Assembly: GCA_037969115.1 (NCBI GenBank)
Contig: JBBKWQ010000058.1
Coordinates: forward strand, 1 to 7,345
Reading direction: 5' to 3'
Source of the DNA: JBBKWQ01 sp037969115
GTDB lineage: Bacteria > Actinomycetota > Acidimicrobiia > Acidimicrobiales > Ilumatobacteraceae
DNA: 7,345 nt
A program made the position numbers and the translations under genes. The notes below the pieces were generated by a model. The model did no database searches, was not told where the DNA came from, and saw only the letters and a program-made list of their open reading frames with translations. Below are positions 5,461 to 7,345 of this stretch, in pieces (the first letter of the stretch is position 1; each line of letters begins with the position of its first letter).

Positions 5461-7345
5461 TCAGTCGGACGGCAGTCGGCCGTGACGGTGCAGAGTGTGC
5501 GACACCGCTTGTTCACGGACCCACTTCGTCAGCTCGACGCGACCATGCCACGACGGTTGCGCCGCGTCGACCCAGATCCGCTGGGCGTGACACCGTGCGA
5601 GCGCTTCGGGTTCGACCGCACCGAGTAGACGAACCCGGTCGGTTGGACGCAACGACGCCAGGAAGACGTCGAGGGGTTCGTGGCGACGGTCGGATCCGAC
5701 GAACTCGACCCCGGTGACGCTCGCCGCGAGACGAAGATGGTCGATGTCGCCGTCGTGTCGGGCGACGACCCGCTCGACCGGACAGTGACGAAGGATGTTC
5801 GCCTCCGAGCGAAGCCCGCTGGGGTCGGCCGGGACTGCGAAGAACTCGGACCACGCTCGCTCGTACGACGCCTCGATCGACTCGGGTGTGAACGCCGTGT
5901 CGTCGCTGCCGTCGTCGATGCGGCAGAACTGGAGCAGATAGCTGGGTCCGCCGGCTTTGTTACCGGGGCCGACGGATGACTGCTTCCATCCACCGAAGGG
6001 TTGGCGCTGCACCACGGCACCCGTGATGTGGCGATTGACGTAGGCATTGCCCACCTCGACATGCGTGAGCCAATGCTCGATCTCGGCGGGATCGAGCGCG
6101 TGAATACCGCCGGTCAGTCCGAATGTCGAGTCGTTCTGGATCTCGATCGCATCGGCGAGGTCGTCGGCGCGCATCAGGCCGAGGACCGGCCCGAAGCACT
6201 CGGTGCGATGGAACCATGAGCCACGGCGCACACCGAGCCGAACGCCAGGGCTCCAGAGTCGGCCCGACTCTTCGAGTTGCTCGGGCTCGACAAGCCATTC
6301 CTCTCCGGGTTCGAGACTGGTCAGAGCTCGACGCAACGGACCCGTCGGCGGCACGATCACAGGACCAACCATCGTCGACAGATCGGTGGGCCAGCCCACA
6401 CGCATACTCTCGACGACCGATCGAACGCGATGCAGGAACTCGGGGTTGTCGTACAACGAGGCTTCGACGATGCCGAGACTCGCGGCCGAACACTTCTGGC
6501 CGGCGTGCCCGAACGCGGAGCGAACCAGGTCGTTGATGGCAAGGTCGAGGTCGGCCGTGGCGGTGATGACGAGCGAGTTCTTCCCACTCGTCTCTGCGAA
6601 CAGACGGAGGTCGGGACGCCATCCGAGGAACAACTCCGCAGTGGCGAACGAGCCCGTGAGGATGACGGTGTCGACTTCGGGATGCGTCACGAGGTGCTGG
6701 CCGACCGGGCCGTCTTCGCAGACCACGAGCTGCACCAGGTCGGTGGGTACACCGGCGCGATGGATCTGGTCGACGAGCAACGCTGCGACACGAACGGCTT
6801 CTGGTGCCGGCTTCAGGATGACTGCGTTGCCGGCGGCGAGGGCGGCGAATACGCCGCCGGCCGGAATGGCGTACGGGAAGTTCCATGGGCCGATCACCGT
6901 GACCACGCCGCGAGCCTCCACCGAGAGGCCGTCGACGCGGAGCGACTCGACCAGATCGATGCCGGGTCCGGAGTAGTAGGTCGCGAAGTCGATCGCTTCG
7001 CTGATCTCGGGGTCGGCTTCGTGTGCCGTCTTGCCGGTCTCGTCGCCCATCACGGCCATCGCGGTGAAGCGCTCGGCGGCCATCACGGCTGCGACCCGCC
7101 CGATCACCGCGCGACGATGCTCAGCGGCCGTCACCGACCACTCGGCGAACGCTCGCGCGGCGTCGGCGACGATGCTGTCGATACCTGCGTCGCTCTCGGT
7201 ACGCGTGATGTCGATTCGGGGTGACAACGCCGAACGAATCGCCGAACGGACGTCGGGGTCGGTCATGTCGGAATCGGCCGTGTTGGCGAAGCCCGCCACG
7301 CTCGCGGGCTTCGGGCTGCGGCGCCGGGAGCGCTCGACGCTGCGG
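5461..7345 (-). CDS. putA: Bifunctional proline dehydrogenase / L-glutamate-gamma-semialdehyde dehydrogenase, C-terminal part (partial)
   Basis: The visible part is the aldehyde-dehydrogenase half, which oxidises glutamate semialdehyde (P5C) to glutamate with NAD+. Numbering from the GTG at 7297-7299: GPWNFPYAIPAG (137-148), LKPAPEA (162-168), ILTGS (213-217), catalytic Glu236 in AETSGKN, nucleophile Cys270 in GQKCSA, ECFGPVL (367-373) and the P5C-dehydrogenase signature PFGGWKQSSVGPGNKAGGPSYL (434-455). A C-terminal domain of about 150 residues follows, ending in WVREQAVSHTLHRHG, as in actinobacterial PutA. The frame does not start at that GTG: it stays open to base 7345 through an Arg-rich stretch and then GFANTADSDMTDP, which resembles the linker between the proline dehydrogenase and aldehyde dehydrogenase domains of PutA. 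The start and the proline dehydrogenase domain therefore probably lie beyond the window. A stand-alone dehydrogenase is less likely. Confidence 0.9.
   Translation of the reverse strand, partial: RSVERSRRRSPKPASVAGFANTADSDMTDPDVRSAIRSALSPRIDITRTESDAGIDSIVADAARAFAEWSVTAAEHRRAVIGRVAAVMAAERFTAMAVMGDETGKTAHEADPEISEAIDFATYYSGPGIDLVESLRVDGLSVEARGVVTVIGPWNFPYAIPAGGVFAALAAGNAVILKPAPEAVRVAALLVDQIHRAGVPTDLVQLVVCEDGPVGQHLVTHPEVDTVILTGSFATAELFLGWRPDLRLFAETSGKNSLVITATADLDLAINDLVRSAFGHAGQKCSAASLGIVEASLYDNPEFLHRVRSVVESMRVGWPTDLSTMVGPVIVPPTGPLRRALTSLEPGEEWLVEPEQLEESGRLWSPGVRLGVRRGSWFHRTECFGPVLGLMRADDLADAIEIQNDSTFGLTGGIHALDPAEIEHWLTHVEVGNAYVNRHITGAVVQRQPFGGWKQSSVGPGNKAGGPSYLLQFCRIDDGSDDTAFTPESIEASYERAWSEFFAVPADPSGLRSEANILRHCPVERVVARHDGDIDHLRLAASVTGVEFVGSDRRHEPLDVFLASLRPTDRVRLLGAVEPEALARCHAQRIWVDAAQPSWHGRVELTKWVREQAVSHTLHRHGRLPSD

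Noticed and set aside
5437..5510. Bidirectional terminator between the convergent genes
   Set aside because: Only a very short stem (GTGT/ACAC near 5495-5505) is found, inside putA coding sequence and without a T-run.
6277..7224. Long + strand open frame of 315 codons antisense to putA
   Set aside because: It lies opposite the conserved aldehyde-dehydrogenase domain, and its translation matches nothing recognisable. It is a shadow of the real gene.
7264..7266. ATG on the - strand as a start for a short P5C dehydrogenase
   Set aside because: Linker-like residues upstream (GFANTADSD) are in frame and resemble PutA, so initiation here is less likely than continuation from an upstream domain.

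Overview
This is a GC-rich window, strongly biased to G/C at third codon positions, with six protein-coding genes packed onto about 7.1 kb. The protein sequences look actinobacterial: the Dxs subtype, a HisN-type phosphatase, a VOC protein of the short glyoxalase-like kind common in actinomycetes, and a PutA with a long linker and a conserved C-terminal tail. Two genes begin directly on the ATG with a TANNNT box 6 or 7 bases upstream and no Shine-Dalgarno sequence, which is the leaderless pattern typical of actinobacteria. Acidimicrobiia (Ilumatobacter-like) is my best guess, but this rests on general resemblance and not on a marker gene.

Layout. Bases 1-181 hold a 20-bp exact direct repeat with a 39-bp period that touches the window edge, then possible promoter sequence for dxs. 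Five genes on the + strand follow: dxs (182-2122), a crotonase-fold 'enoyl-CoA hydratase' (2206-3024), a HisN-like inositol-monophosphatase-family phosphatase (3021-3797, ATGA overlap with the previous gene), a small VOC/glyoxalase-like protein (3864-4271) and a PLP-dependent trans-sulfuration family enzyme (4261-5436, GTG start, 11-base overlap with the VOC gene). On the - strand, convergent and 24 bp away, is the 3' portion of putA (5461 to the window end). Its frame is still open at base 7345, so the proline dehydrogenase half lies outside.

How the genes relate. The + strand genes appear to form three transcription units: dxs alone; crotonase plus phosphatase, coupled by the 4-base overlap and driven by a leaderless promoter; and VOC plus trans-sulfuration enzyme, coupled by the 11-base overlap and driven by a second leaderless promoter. 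The functions are housekeeping or catabolic: the first step of the MEP isoprenoid pathway, acyl-CoA-like chemistry, phosphate-ester hydrolysis (probably histidine biosynthesis), sulfur amino-acid metabolism and proline oxidation to glutamate. No single pathway joins them.

I found no defence system, mobile element, CRISPR array or RNA gene. The observations most worth following are the crotonase, which lacks both hydratase glutamates but keeps a His/Asp pair with the spacing of 6-oxocamphor hydrolase; the repeat at the left edge; and the pair of leaderless promoters.
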